From Clostridia bacterium (GTDB lineage Bacteria > Bacillota > Clostridia > UMGS1883): 18,451 nt of DNA. The position numbers and the translations under genes were made by a program. Each line of letters opens with the position of its first letter. The first letter of the stretch is position 1. Below, in pieces: positions 1-6,989 of this stretch. The stretch spans positions 1 through 18,451 of the forward strand of contig CAAGBE010000076.1 in assembly GCA_900768005.1 (NCBI GenBank), written 5' to 3'. The notes under the pieces were generated by a model. The model searched no databases, had not been told where the DNA came from, and worked only from the letters and a program-made list of their open reading frames with translations.

Positions 1-74
1 CTGTTCTGGGTGCTATCCCTGAAATTTACGTCTCCTATGACGATTCTTCAAACGATGAAGAATCGGAGGAATAA
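1..74 (+). CDS. Wzz/CpsC-type polysaccharide chain-length regulator, C-terminal end (partial)
   Basis: This open frame enters from the left edge (first full codon at base 3) and ends at TAA 72-74. The visible residues begin VLGAIPEI and end in an acidic tail (YDDSSNDEESEE). A 'vLGxIPe' segment close to the C-terminus is typical of the cytoplasmic end of Wzz/CpsC/CapA transmembrane adaptors, which activate the partner bacterial tyrosine kinase. The next gene, 21 nt downstream on the same strand, is that kinase, which supports the call. Only about 23 residues are visible, so the identification rests on the motif and the neighbour. Confidence 0.68.
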   Translation, partial: VLGAIPEIYVSYDDSSNDEESEE

Positions 75-95
75 GATAGGCAGGAGGGTTAGAAA

Positions 96-1001
96 ATGGC
101 AAATATGGTTTCAAACTTGCGAAAAATTTCATCTAAGTTTCTTAAAAACAGTGTTGTAAATACAGGGTCCCCGCTTATTGTTAAAAGAGCGAAGGTTTTA
201 AATGACAAGAGCTCTTTCCATGTAAAAGAAGCGTATAAGGCTCTTAGAACAAATGTGGTTTTCACAATTCCTCACGACGGGGCGAAGAAAATTATTGTTA
301 CCAGTGCATTGGCAGGTGAGGGGAAAAGTACAAACTGCCTCAACCTTGCAATCTCTTTTGCACAGACCGGAGCAAAGGTTTTGATTGTGGACTGTGACCT
401 TAGAAAACCTAATATAGCAAATCTTCTGAATATCCCGTCAACTCCGGGACTTTCAAATATTCTTGCAAATCTGAATACTATTGATTCTGCAATAGTTCAT
501 TCTGATTATGCAAATCTTGATGTAATTCCCTCAGGAGATATGCCTCCGAATCCGGCAGAGCTTTTGGGAAGCAACTCTATGAAAGAAGTTATTGAGAAAC
601 TTTCTGAAATTTACGAATATATTTTCCTTGACACATCTCCAATCAACATCGTAACAGATGCTGCAGTTATGTCAAAAATGGTAGACGGTGTTCTTCTTGT
701 GGTTAGACAGGGAAGAACAGACAAGGAAAGTGTTGCAGAAGCAATTAAAAAGCTTTCTTTTGTAGATGCAAATGTCCTCGGATTCGTACTTAACGGAAGG
801 CTTTCCGATATCAAGATGGGCTACCGTTACGGAAAAGGCGGATATTACCGTTACGGAAGGAAACAGAAATATTACAGAAGCGGATATTATGGCGGCTACG
901 GTTATGGTGGCTATGGCTACGGCTATGGCTATGGATATGGCTATGGATATGGTGGCTCAAAGCCCAGTGCAAATGATTTGAATAAGAAATCTAAAAAGTA
1001 G
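96..1001 (+). CDS. cpsD: CpsD/CapB-family bacterial tyrosine kinase with extended Tyr/Gly tail
   Basis: BY-kinase of 301 aa that autophosphorylates on C-terminal tyrosines to control capsule or exopolysaccharide polymerisation; it acts at the membrane with a CpsC-type activator. Residues 45-54 (EAYKALRTNV) match the oligomerisation motif of the family. Walker A is 70-79 (SALAGEGKST), Walker A' is 95-105 (VLIVDCDLRKP) and Walker B is 175-182 (YIFLDTSP). The tail from Y243 to Y285 holds 18 tyrosines in 43 residues, mostly as alternating Gly-Tyr, where family tails more often carry a handful. An AGGAGG site at 82-87 lies 8 nt before the ATG. The gene follows the chain-length protein and precedes the matching phosphatase, so the three form one operon. 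The family call is secure; the particular polysaccharide is unknown. Confidence 0.93.
   Translation: MANMVSNLRKISSKFLKNSVVNTGSPLIVKRAKVLNDKSSFHVKEAYKALRTNVVFTIPHDGAKKIIVTSALAGEGKSTNCLNLAISFAQTGAKVLIVDCDLRKPNIANLLNIPSTPGLSNILANLNTIDSAIVHSDYANLDVIPSGDMPPNPAELLGSNSMKEVIEKLSEIYEYIFLDTSPINIVTDAAVMSKMVDGVLLVVRQGRTDKESVAEAIKKLSFVDANVLGFVLNGRLSDIKMGYRYGKGGYYRYGRKQKYYRSGYYGGYGYGGYGYGYGYGYGYGYGGSKPSANDLNKKSKK
906..953 (+). repeat. Short tandem Gly-Tyr coding repeat inside the cpsD tail
   Basis: Near-perfect six-base units (GGCTAT, GGATAT, GGCTAC) are repeated through the end of the kinase gene and encode alternating Gly-Tyr. Units differ mostly by third-position changes. Such tracts can gain or lose whole units by slippage without breaking the frame, which would change the number of phosphorylatable tyrosines. 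The repeat is seen directly; length variation is inference. Confidence 0.75.
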
Positions 1002-1009
1002 GAGTTTTT

Positions 1010-1729
1010 ATGATTGATTTTCACACTCATATACTTCCCGAAATTGATGATGGGAGTAATAGTGTAAAAGAATCTGTTGTTTTGATAAAACAATTAAAGC
1101 AGCAAGGTGTTAACAATATTGTCCTTACTCCGCATTTTTACGCTTACTCTTCATCAGCAGAGAATTTTAATGAAATAAAGAGCAAATCTTTGAAAACACT
1201 TCTGGAAGAACTGAAAACAGAGAATATTGAAATTAGATTGTATTCCGGCTGTGAGGTATTTTTCTTTGAAGAACTGTGGCGAATAGATAATCTTAAAGAT
1301 TTGTGCATAAAAGGTACTGATTTTATGCTTCTGGAAATGCCTTTTACAAAGTGGACAGGCTCTATGGTAAGGAGCATTGAGAGGCTTATCGGAAAAGGGA
1401 TAACGCCCATTATTGCACATTTTGAAAGATATACCAAGCACAAGGAAAATCTTGCTAAGATTTACGAGCTTGTGGAAATGGGTGCAATTCTTCAGATGAA
1501 CTGTGCATATATCAATAAGTTTTCTACAAGGAGAAAAGCAATTTCTTTCATAAGAAAGGGTATGGTTTCCTTACTGGGAAGTGATTGCCACAACATTGCA
1601 GACAGAGCACCTGAATATTCCAAAGCAATTGAGTATCTTAAAAAGAAATTGTCAAGGGAAGATTATCGTCGTTTTGTTGGCTTTCAGAAGAAAATTTTAT
1701 CAGGCGCACATAAAGTTTATCCGATATAA
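1010..1729 (+). CDS. cpsB: CpsB/CapC/YwqE-type PHP-domain tyrosine-protein phosphatase
   Basis: Manganese-dependent PHP phosphatase of 239 aa that dephosphorylates the tyrosine tail of its cognate BY-kinase. Metal ligands of the family are visible: H5 and H7 in DFHTHILPEIDDGS, H42 in TPHF, E82 in GCE, E109 in LLEMP, H137 in AHFER and D192/H194 in GSDCHN. The usual AHPERY segment reads AHFERY here, with Phe for Pro, but the histidine is kept. The AGGAG at 1000-1004 overlaps the kinase stop codon and sits 5 nt before the ATG, which indicates tight translational coupling. The strong hairpin directly after it suggests that this is the last gene of the kinase operon. Confidence 0.92.
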   Translation: MIDFHTHILPEIDDGSNSVKESVVLIKQLKQQGVNNIVLTPHFYAYSSSAENFNEIKSKSLKTLLEELKTENIEIRLYSGCEVFFFEELWRIDNLKDLCIKGTDFMLLEMPFTKWTGSMVRSIERLIGKGITPIIAHFERYTKHKENLAKIYELVEMGAILQMNCAYINKFSTRRKAISFIRKGMVSLLGSDCHNIADRAPEYSKAIEYLKKKLSREDYRRFVGFQKKILSGAHKVYPI

Positions 1730-1735
1730 CAATTT

Positions 1736-1772
1736 AAAGGAGGTGTAAAACTCGTTTTTACACCTCCTTTTT
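1736..1772 (+). terminator. Strong hairpin terminator after cpsB
   Basis: Perfect 15-bp inverted repeat: left arm 1736-1750 (AAAGGAGGTGTAAAA), loop CTCGT 1751-1755, right arm 1756-1770 ending in TTT and followed by TT. It closes the cpsC-cpsD-cpsB operon. The left arm contains a perfect Shine-Dalgarno sequence (AAGGAGGTG), sequestered if the hairpin forms, and the hairpin ends only about 21 nt before the likely start of the next gene. A regulatory hairpin rather than a pure terminator is possible. Confidence 0.8.
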
Positions 1773-1791
1773 GATGGGAATGATAGGGAAA

Positions 1792-2700
1792 ATGATGTAT
1801 AAAGAATATGAATACTGTACTCTCTGCCCAAGAAAGTGCAGTGTCAACAGAAATAAAGAAGAAAAGGGACTCTGCGGACAGACTTCTGTGTTGAAAGTAG
1901 GCAGAGCATCTCTTCATTTGTGGGAAGAACCATGTGTATCGGGTGAAAAAGGCTCAGGCACAGTATTCTTTTCAGGCTGCAGTCTTCATTGCTGCTATTG
2001 TCAGAACTTTAATCTCAGCCGCGGGAAAGAAGGGGTAGTAACAGATACTGAAAATCTCAGCCGTATTTTTCTCAATCTGCAGAATGAAGGTGCGAATAAT
2101 ATAAATCTCGTAACGGGAGAGCAATTTGCACCCCATATTAAGGATGCTGTTAAAAATGCACGGAAGGAGGGTCTCATAATCCCCGTCATCCTTAACAGCA
2201 GTGGCTATGTTTCTTTGGAAACACTGGATTATCTGCAGGATGTAATTGATATATACCTTGTAGATTTTAAGTATATGAATCCTGAGCTTGCTAAAAAATA
2301 TTCTGAGGCAGCGGATTACCCTGAGATTGCGAAAAAAGCCCTTGAAAAAATGTATAAATTGGCAGGAACGCCCGTTTTTAATAACGACGGTATTCTTCAA
2401 AAAGGTGTTATTGTAAGGCATCTGTGCCTGCCCTCCTGCAGCGATGATTCAAAAGAGGTTATCCGTTACGTTTATGAAAACTATAAAGAAAATGTACTCC
2501 TCAGCATTATGAGTCAGTACACTCCTTTCGGAAACTGCGGAAAATACCCTGAACTGACCCGAAAACTCAGAGCGGAAGAGTATGATGAAATAATAGATTT
2601 CTGCCTTGGAATCGGCATTGAAAATGCCTTTATTCAGGAAGAGGAAGCAGCATCAGAAAGCTTCATCCCCGCTTTTGACGGAAAAGGTGTTGTTTTTTAG
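1792..2700 (+). CDS. Radical SAM protein, PflX/COG1313-type (PFL-activating-enzyme-like)
   Basis: Radical S-adenosylmethionine protein, about 302 aa. The CX3CX2C motif binding the SAM [4Fe-4S] cluster is in FFSGCSLHCCYC. The N-terminus has a second cysteine set (YCTLCPRKCSVNR plus GLCG), typical of the PflX group (COG1313), which resembles pyruvate formate-lyase activase but has no firmly assigned substrate. Later segments NINLVT, NSSGY and MSQYTP also fit that group; NINLVT is followed by GEQF rather than the more usual PTH-type residues. In-frame starts lie at TTG 1771 and ATG 1774, 1780, 1792 and 1795. I favour 1792 or 1795 because of the AGGGA at 1785-1789, though the ribosome site is weak. 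No promoter is evident between the upstream hairpin and the gene, and no PFL-like substrate gene is nearby. Confidence 0.87.
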   Translation: MMYKEYEYCTLCPRKCSVNRNKEEKGLCGQTSVLKVGRASLHLWEEPCVSGEKGSGTVFFSGCSLHCCYCQNFNLSRGKEGVVTDTENLSRIFLNLQNEGANNINLVTGEQFAPHIKDAVKNARKEGLIIPVILNSSGYVSLETLDYLQDVIDIYLVDFKYMNPELAKKYSEAADYPEIAKKALEKMYKLAGTPVFNNDGILQKGVIVRHLCLPSCSDDSKEVIRYVYENYKENVLLSIMSQYTPFGNCGKYPELTRKLRAEEYDEIIDFCLGIGIENAFIQEEEAASESFIPAFDGKGVVF

Positions 2701-2731
2701 CCATCTTGCTCATAAAAATACCCTAAAACAC

Positions 2732-2761
2732 TTGAAAAACACTGCCTGAAAATGGTATAAT
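2732..2761 (+). promoter_or_regulatory. Sigma-A promoter for tyrS
   Basis: TTGAAA at 2732-2737 (-35) and a perfect TATAAT at 2756-2761 (-10) are separated by 18 nt. Transcription would begin near 2768, leaving a leader of roughly 33 nt before the tyrS ATG, with the ribosome site AAAGGAA at 2784-2790. That leader is too short for a T-box. Confidence 0.78.
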
Positions 2762-2800
2762 ATAAACTAGGTATGTTACCTTGAAAGGAATGATTATACA

Positions 2801-4027
2801 ATGGAAAATGTATTTGACGTTTTAAAGGAAAGAGGTCTTCTTGCACAGACCACACACGAAGAGGAAATTCGCGAGCTTCTTGGAAAGGAGAAGGTAACTT
2901 TTTATATAGGCTTTGATCCTACTGCAGACAGCCTGCACGTAGGTCATTTCCTGCAGATGGTAGTTATGCGCCATATGCAGATGCACGGACACCGTCCCAT
3001 TGCTCTTGTTGGCGGAGGTACAGGACACATTGGCGACCCTTCAGGCAGAACAGATATGCGTCAGATGATGACGAAGGAAACAATTGATTACAACTGTGAG
3101 CGCTTCAAGGAACAGCTTTCAAAGGTGATTGATTTCTCTGACGGTAAGGCTATTATGGTTAACAACGCCGACTGGCTTTTGGACCTCAACTATGTTGAGT
3201 TCATCCGCGACATCGGTTCCTGCTTCTCAGTTAATCAGATGCTTGCAGCAGAATGCTTCAAGCAGAGACTTGAAAAAGGTCTTTCTTTCCTTGAATTCAA
3301 CTATATGCTTATGCAGAGCTACGACTTTTTGATGCTCAGCCGTAAGTATGACTGTAAGATTGAGCTTGGCGGTGACGACCAGTGGAGCAACATCTTAGGC
3401 GGTCTTGACCTTTGCAGAAGAAAGGACCAGAAGCAGGTTTACGGTATGACATTTACCCTCCTTACAAACAGCGAGGGTAAGAAGATGGGCAAGACTGCAA
3501 ACGGTGCAGTATGGCTTGCTCCCGAAAAGACTTCTCCCTATGAGTTTTATCAGTACTGGAGAAATGTTGACGACAGTGACGTATGTAAGTGCCTTAAGCT
3601 CCTCACATTTGTACCTATGGACGAAATCCGTGAGTATGAAAAACTTGAGGGAAGTCAGCTTAACAAGGTAAAAGAGCTTCTTGCATATGAGGTTACGAAG
3701 CTTGTTCACGGTGAGGAAGAGGCTAAGAAGGCTCAGGAAACAGCAGCAGCAATTTTCTCCGGTCAGGGAGATGCGGCTAATATGCCCTCTGTGCAGGTAA
3801 CGGCTGATGAAATCGGTGACGGTATTGCAATTTTGGACCTCCTTGCAAATGTAAAATTTATCCCCTCCAAGGGTGAAGGCAGAAGACTTATCCAGCAGGG
3901 CGGTCTCAGCATAGATAATGAAAAGGTTACAGGAATCGACCTTGTAATTACAAAGGATAGCTTCAAGGACGGCAAAATTATTGTTAAAAAGGGTAAGAAA
4001 TCTTTCCTTAAAATTGAACTTGCATAA
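2801..4027 (+). CDS. tyrS: Tyrosyl-tRNA synthetase
   Basis: Class I aminoacyl-tRNA synthetase (408 aa) that charges tRNA-Tyr in the cytoplasm. The HIGH-type motif is HVGH at 46-49 within FDPTADSLHVGHF. The tyrosine and tRNA binding core includes GGDDQWSN at about 190-197, and the KMSKS-type loop is KMGKT at 228-232. The C-terminal S4-like RNA-binding domain starts near residue 345 (KGEGRRLIQQGGLS). Length and domain order are normal for the bacterial enzyme. The gene has its own promoter, and csaB follows after 17 nt, so the two may be cotranscribed. Confidence 0.97.
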   Translation: MENVFDVLKERGLLAQTTHEEEIRELLGKEKVTFYIGFDPTADSLHVGHFLQMVVMRHMQMHGHRPIALVGGGTGHIGDPSGRTDMRQMMTKETIDYNCERFKEQLSKVIDFSDGKAIMVNNADWLLDLNYVEFIRDIGSCFSVNQMLAAECFKQRLEKGLSFLEFNYMLMQSYDFLMLSRKYDCKIELGGDDQWSNILGGLDLCRRKDQKQVYGMTFTLLTNSEGKKMGKTANGAVWLAPEKTSPYEFYQYWRNVDDSDVCKCLKLLTFVPMDEIREYEKLEGSQLNKVKELLAYEVTKLVHGEEEAKKAQETAAAIFSGQGDAANMPSVQVTADEIGDGIAILDLLANVKFIPSKGEGRRLIQQGGLSIDNEKVTGIDLVITKDSFKDGKIIVKKGKKSFLKIELA

Positions 4028-4044
4028 AAAAGGCAGGTGTATAT

Positions 4045-5133
4045 ATGTCGGACATTATAATTTCCGGCTATTACGGACTGGGTAACAGCGGTGATGAAGC
4101 ACTGCTTGAAAGTATTGTAAAGGACCTGAGGAGTATAAATCCCGATGTTACTATCACGGCGTTGTCGGGAAATGCTAAGCTTACTGAAAAGCTTTACGGA
4201 ATAAAAACCGTTAACAGATTTAATATTTTCTCTATATTAAGGGAGTTTAAATCGGCAAGGCTTCTTTTAAGCGGTGGCGGTACTCTGATTCAGGATGCAA
4301 CCAGTACGAAAAGTCTTCTTTATTATCTGGGAATTATATCCCTGGCGAAGAAAACGGGACTCAAGACTATGCTTTATGCAAACGGAATGGGCCCTATAAA
4401 AGATAAAAATGTGAACAAAGTGAAGAGAGTTCTCAATAAAACAGACCTTATTACGCTTAGGGAAAGCACGTCTCTGGAGGAAATTGAGCGTTGTGAAATA
4501 ACTTCTCCCAAGGTTATTGTTACAGCAGACCCTGCTTTTAATCTGGTTGCTTCTTCAAAGGAAAGAGCGTATGAGATTTTTTCGGAATACTCAATTGATT
4601 CCAGTGATAAAATTGTTGCAGTTTCCGTGAGAGAGAGTAGTAACACTCCAATCGATTTTGAAACGCAGATGGCACAGGCTCTTGATGAAATTGCAAAAAA
4701 CGGGTATCTTCCTGTTTTTATTCCTATGCAGATAAGTGCTGATTTGGGCATATCGTTAAGGATTGCATCTAAAATGAAAGAGCCTTCAAGGGTAATTGAC
4801 CGTGAACTTTCGGTTTGCGATATGCTCGCTGTTATAGGGGAATGCAGTATTGCCTGCGGTATGCGACTTCATATGCTTATTTTTGCTACTGTTATGAATG
4901 TACCTATGGCAGGTATCGCATACGACCCGAAAGTCAAAGGCTTTATGGATTATATGCACCAAAAAAATTACGTAAATCTGGAAGATTTTAATGCTGAAGC
5001 GTTTACGAAAGTTTCGGACGAAGTTCTGAAAAATTCAGAATTGTTAAGGGAAAATCTGGTAACAGCTCTTGCACCCATTAGGGAGAAAGCAAGAAAGAAT
5101 GCCTTTCTGGCAATGGAACTTTTGAATGATTAA
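4045..5133 (+). CDS. csaB: Polysaccharide pyruvyl transferase CsaB
   Basis: Enzyme of 362 aa, PF04230 type, that adds ketal-linked pyruvate from PEP to secondary cell-wall polymer; pyruvylated polymer is the anchor for SLH-domain surface proteins. The N-terminus has the CsaB signature SGYYGLGNSGDEALL (residues 7-21), followed by LLLSGGGTLIQD, YANGMGP and, near the C-terminus, ACGMRLHMLIFA. The ribosome site is AGGCAGG, some 7-8 nt before the ATG. It sits between tyrS and an unrecognised membrane-anchored protein on the same strand, with small gaps, so it is probably in a tyrS-led transcript. No SLH protein is in the window. Family confident; acceptor polymer inferred. Confidence 0.9.
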   Translation: MSDIIISGYYGLGNSGDEALLESIVKDLRSINPDVTITALSGNAKLTEKLYGIKTVNRFNIFSILREFKSARLLLSGGGTLIQDATSTKSLLYYLGIISLAKKTGLKTMLYANGMGPIKDKNVNKVKRVLNKTDLITLRESTSLEEIERCEITSPKVIVTADPAFNLVASSKERAYEIFSEYSIDSSDKIVAVSVRESSNTPIDFETQMAQALDEIAKNGYLPVFIPMQISADLGISLRIASKMKEPSRVIDRELSVCDMLAVIGECSIACGMRLHMLIFATVMNVPMAGIAYDPKVKGFMDYMHQKNYVNLEDFNAEAFTKVSDEVLKNSELLRENLVTALAPIREKARKNAFLAMELLND

Positions 5134-5158
5134 ATGCATTGAAAGGTAAGGTGACGGA

Positions 5159-5845
5159 TTGAAAAAAATTTTAAAAACTCTGTTGGTGATAATTCTCATT
5201 TTTGTTATTGCAGTAGCCGGAATTTTGTTGTGGCAAAGGAAAAATATTGAGAGTATTCTTATGGGTGTTTCACAGAGTTCCGAACAAATAGAACAAAAAC
5301 GTAATGAAAATCAGGAAACTCTGGTGGGCGATGTAAATGATTATATGGATACTCCCGCAAGAGAAATGACCGAGGAAGAAATCGGTCAGATTGAACGGGG
5401 GGAAACTACCGCAGCGGAGGTTTATCAGAAAATCTTTGAGGAAAAAAATAAAGAGGCGGAAAATACTGTACCGGAGCAGGCTGCCCAAAATGCAAAAGAT
5501 AAGGACAGAATAATAAGCCAATATATGTCGGAGCTTTATAGACTTCAGAACGAATATACCGCTAAAGCTGAGGCTACTATAGCCGAGGGAGCAAGCTATT
5601 ACGAGAGTATAAAAAAGCATCCTCAGGATGCTGCAGCAAGGGCAAACACCATAACCAAATTCACCTCGGTTGTAAGGAATCTGGAAAAAGAGTGCGACTC
5701 AAAAGTAGAGTCTGTTATAAAAAATATGACAGCTGATTTAGCTTCTATTGGTGCTGACACTTCAATTATACAGTCTGTTCGTGCCACATACGCAAACGAA
5801 AAACAGCTTAAATTGTCATATTACGCAAATAAATATTTAAAGTAA
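5159..5845 (+). CDS. Unrecognised membrane-anchored, coiled-coil-like protein
   Basis: A 228-aa protein I do not recognise. Residues 1-4 are basic and 6-25 (ending AGILLW) form one hydrophobic segment, so it is probably anchored by an uncleaved signal and mostly exported. Residues 30-110 are very rich in Glu, Gln, Asn and Lys, including TEEEIGQIERGETTAAEVYQ. Residues 115-228 look alpha-helical and coiled-coil-prone and contain no cysteine-based motif except a single Cys. The start is TTG 5159 with AAGGTGA at 5148-5154; no in-frame ATG precedes a credible N-terminus. It follows csaB by 25 nt, which hints at a cell-surface role, but that is inference. Its last codons overlap an open -1 frame leading into the rnfC scrap. 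Confidence 0.75.
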   Translation: MKKILKTLLVIILIFVIAVAGILLWQRKNIESILMGVSQSSEQIEQKRNENQETLVGDVNDYMDTPAREMTEEEIGQIERGETTAAEVYQKIFEEKNKEAENTVPEQAAQNAKDKDRIISQYMSELYRLQNEYTAKAEATIAEGASYYESIKKHPQDAAARANTITKFTSVVRNLEKECDSKVESVIKNMTADLASIGADTSIIQSVRATYANEKQLKLSYYANKYLK

Positions 5846-6000
5846 AAGCATACTTTGGAGACGAGGAGAGAGAATGTGGATGCTGCAGCTTCGGATGTCC
5901 TTCGAAAAGACAGCTTGTTCAGAATATCAGAATCGCAAAACGCAGTGTTATGTCAATCCAGCGTGAGCGTGCACAAAAGAAAAAGGAGGGAGCAAAATAA
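5846..6000 (+). pseudogene. rnfC: rnfC remnant: C-terminal end only
   Basis: Read in the frame ending at TAA 5998-6000, this stretch encodes about 50 residues with the segment ECGCCSFGCPSKRQLVQNIR and a Lys-rich end. This matches the last 4Fe-4S motif and C-terminal tail of RnfC, the NADH-side subunit of the Rnf complex, which is usually above 400 aa. The first cysteine expected three residues before CGCC is absent (Glu in its place), so the break lies just upstream, around 5857-5871. The frame is closed by TAA at 5830-5832 and has no plausible start codon. The TAATG overlap with rnfD and the AAAGGAGG at 5982-5989 look like the original rnfC-rnfD junction. The family call is from memory of the motif, without alignment. 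Confidence 0.7.
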
Positions 6001-6977
6001 TGGAAAATCTCAGAATAAAAGTTTCATCAATACCCCATGTCAGAGAAAAAATCAGCATAGAGGATGTTATGCTTGATGTGATAATAGCTCTTATGCCGGC
6101 GGCTTTTGCAGGTGTGTTGCTTTTTGGTCAGCGTGCATTTTTGGTAATGCTCCTTTCCGTAGTATGCTGTGTAGGTTTTGAATGGTTGTATCAGCGTGTA
6201 GCACATAAAAAGAGTACCATAGGGGATATGAGTGCGGTTGTAACGGGTATGCTTTATGCGTTTTGTTTGCCCGTAAATGTTCCGTTGTACATAGTAGTAA
6301 TTGGTGCATTGGTTGCAATTGTTATTGTAAAACAGCTTTTTGGCGGAATAGGACAGAATTTTATGAATCCTGCCCTCGTGGGAAGAGCTTTTGTGCTTGT
6401 ATCATTCCCTCTTGCAATGACGACTTATTCTTTAGATAAAATAAACTTTTTTGACAGTGCGGCAATTACAGGGGCAACGCCCTTGTCAAGTGAATTTCAG
6501 GGTCAGATTCCCACGGCGATGGAACAGCTTTTCGGATTTTATAAAAGCGGTCAGCCAATCCCCGGCTGTATAGGTGAAACCTGTGCAATTGCTCTTCTTA
6601 TAGGCTTTGCATACCTTCTTATCCGCAGAGTAATCAGCATAAGAATCCCTCTTGCATTTATTGCAAGTGTTATGATTATGACATGGCTTTGCGGTGATTT
6701 TGCAGTTGCAAGTGCACAGAATCCCGTAACAGCAGTTCTTTCAGGCGGTGTTCTTCTTGGTGCAATATTTATGACTACCGATTATGTTACAAGTCCCACC
6801 ACACCATTAGGACAGATTATATTCGGTATAGGCGGTGGTGTACTCACTTGTGTAATAAGATTCTGGGGAGATTATCCAGAGGGTGTAAGCTTTGCTATTC
6901 TTCTTATGAATATCTTAACTCCGCTTCTTGACAGATGCACAAGACCGAAGCCCTTTGGCAAGGTCAAAGAAAGATAA
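6000..6977 (+). CDS. rnfD: RnfD, flavin-bearing membrane subunit of the Rnf electron-transport complex
   Basis: Integral membrane protein of 325 aa, RnfD/NqrB family. In an intact Rnf complex this subunit carries covalent FMN and helps couple ferredoxin:NAD+ electron transfer to ion pumping. Many hydrophobic segments run from about residue 24 to 310. ITGATPLSS at 157-164 includes T160, the position expected for phosphoester-linked FMN. GQNFMNPALVGRAF (118-131) and MTTDYVTSP (258-266) are further family blocks. Length is normal and no stop or frameshift is seen. The ATG overlaps the stop of the rnfC scrap. The neighbouring rnfC and rnfG/B are only fragments and no rnfE or rnfA is present, so a complete complex cannot be made from this locus. 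Confidence 0.93.
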   Translation: MENLRIKVSSIPHVREKISIEDVMLDVIIALMPAAFAGVLLFGQRAFLVMLLSVVCCVGFEWLYQRVAHKKSTIGDMSAVVTGMLYAFCLPVNVPLYIVVIGALVAIVIVKQLFGGIGQNFMNPALVGRAFVLVSFPLAMTTYSLDKINFFDSAAITGATPLSSEFQGQIPTAMEQLFGFYKSGQPIPGCIGETCAIALLIGFAYLLIRRVISIRIPLAFIASVMIMTWLCGDFAVASAQNPVTAVLSGGVLLGAIFMTTDYVTSPTTPLGQIIFGIGGGVLTCVIRFWGDYPEGVSFAILLMNILTPLLDRCTRPKPFGKVKER

Positions 6978-6989
6978 GAAGGGGACAGC

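Noticed and set aside
1761..1770. CACCTCCTTT resembling the 3' end of 16S rRNA
   Set aside because: It is simply the right arm of the hairpin complementary to AAAGGAGGTG; no other 16S sequence is present.
5855..6076. A 73-aa open frame overlapping the rnfC scrap and the start of rnfD
   Set aside because: Its composition is random-looking, it has no ribosome site at its start, and the overlapping frame carries the recognisable RnfC end.
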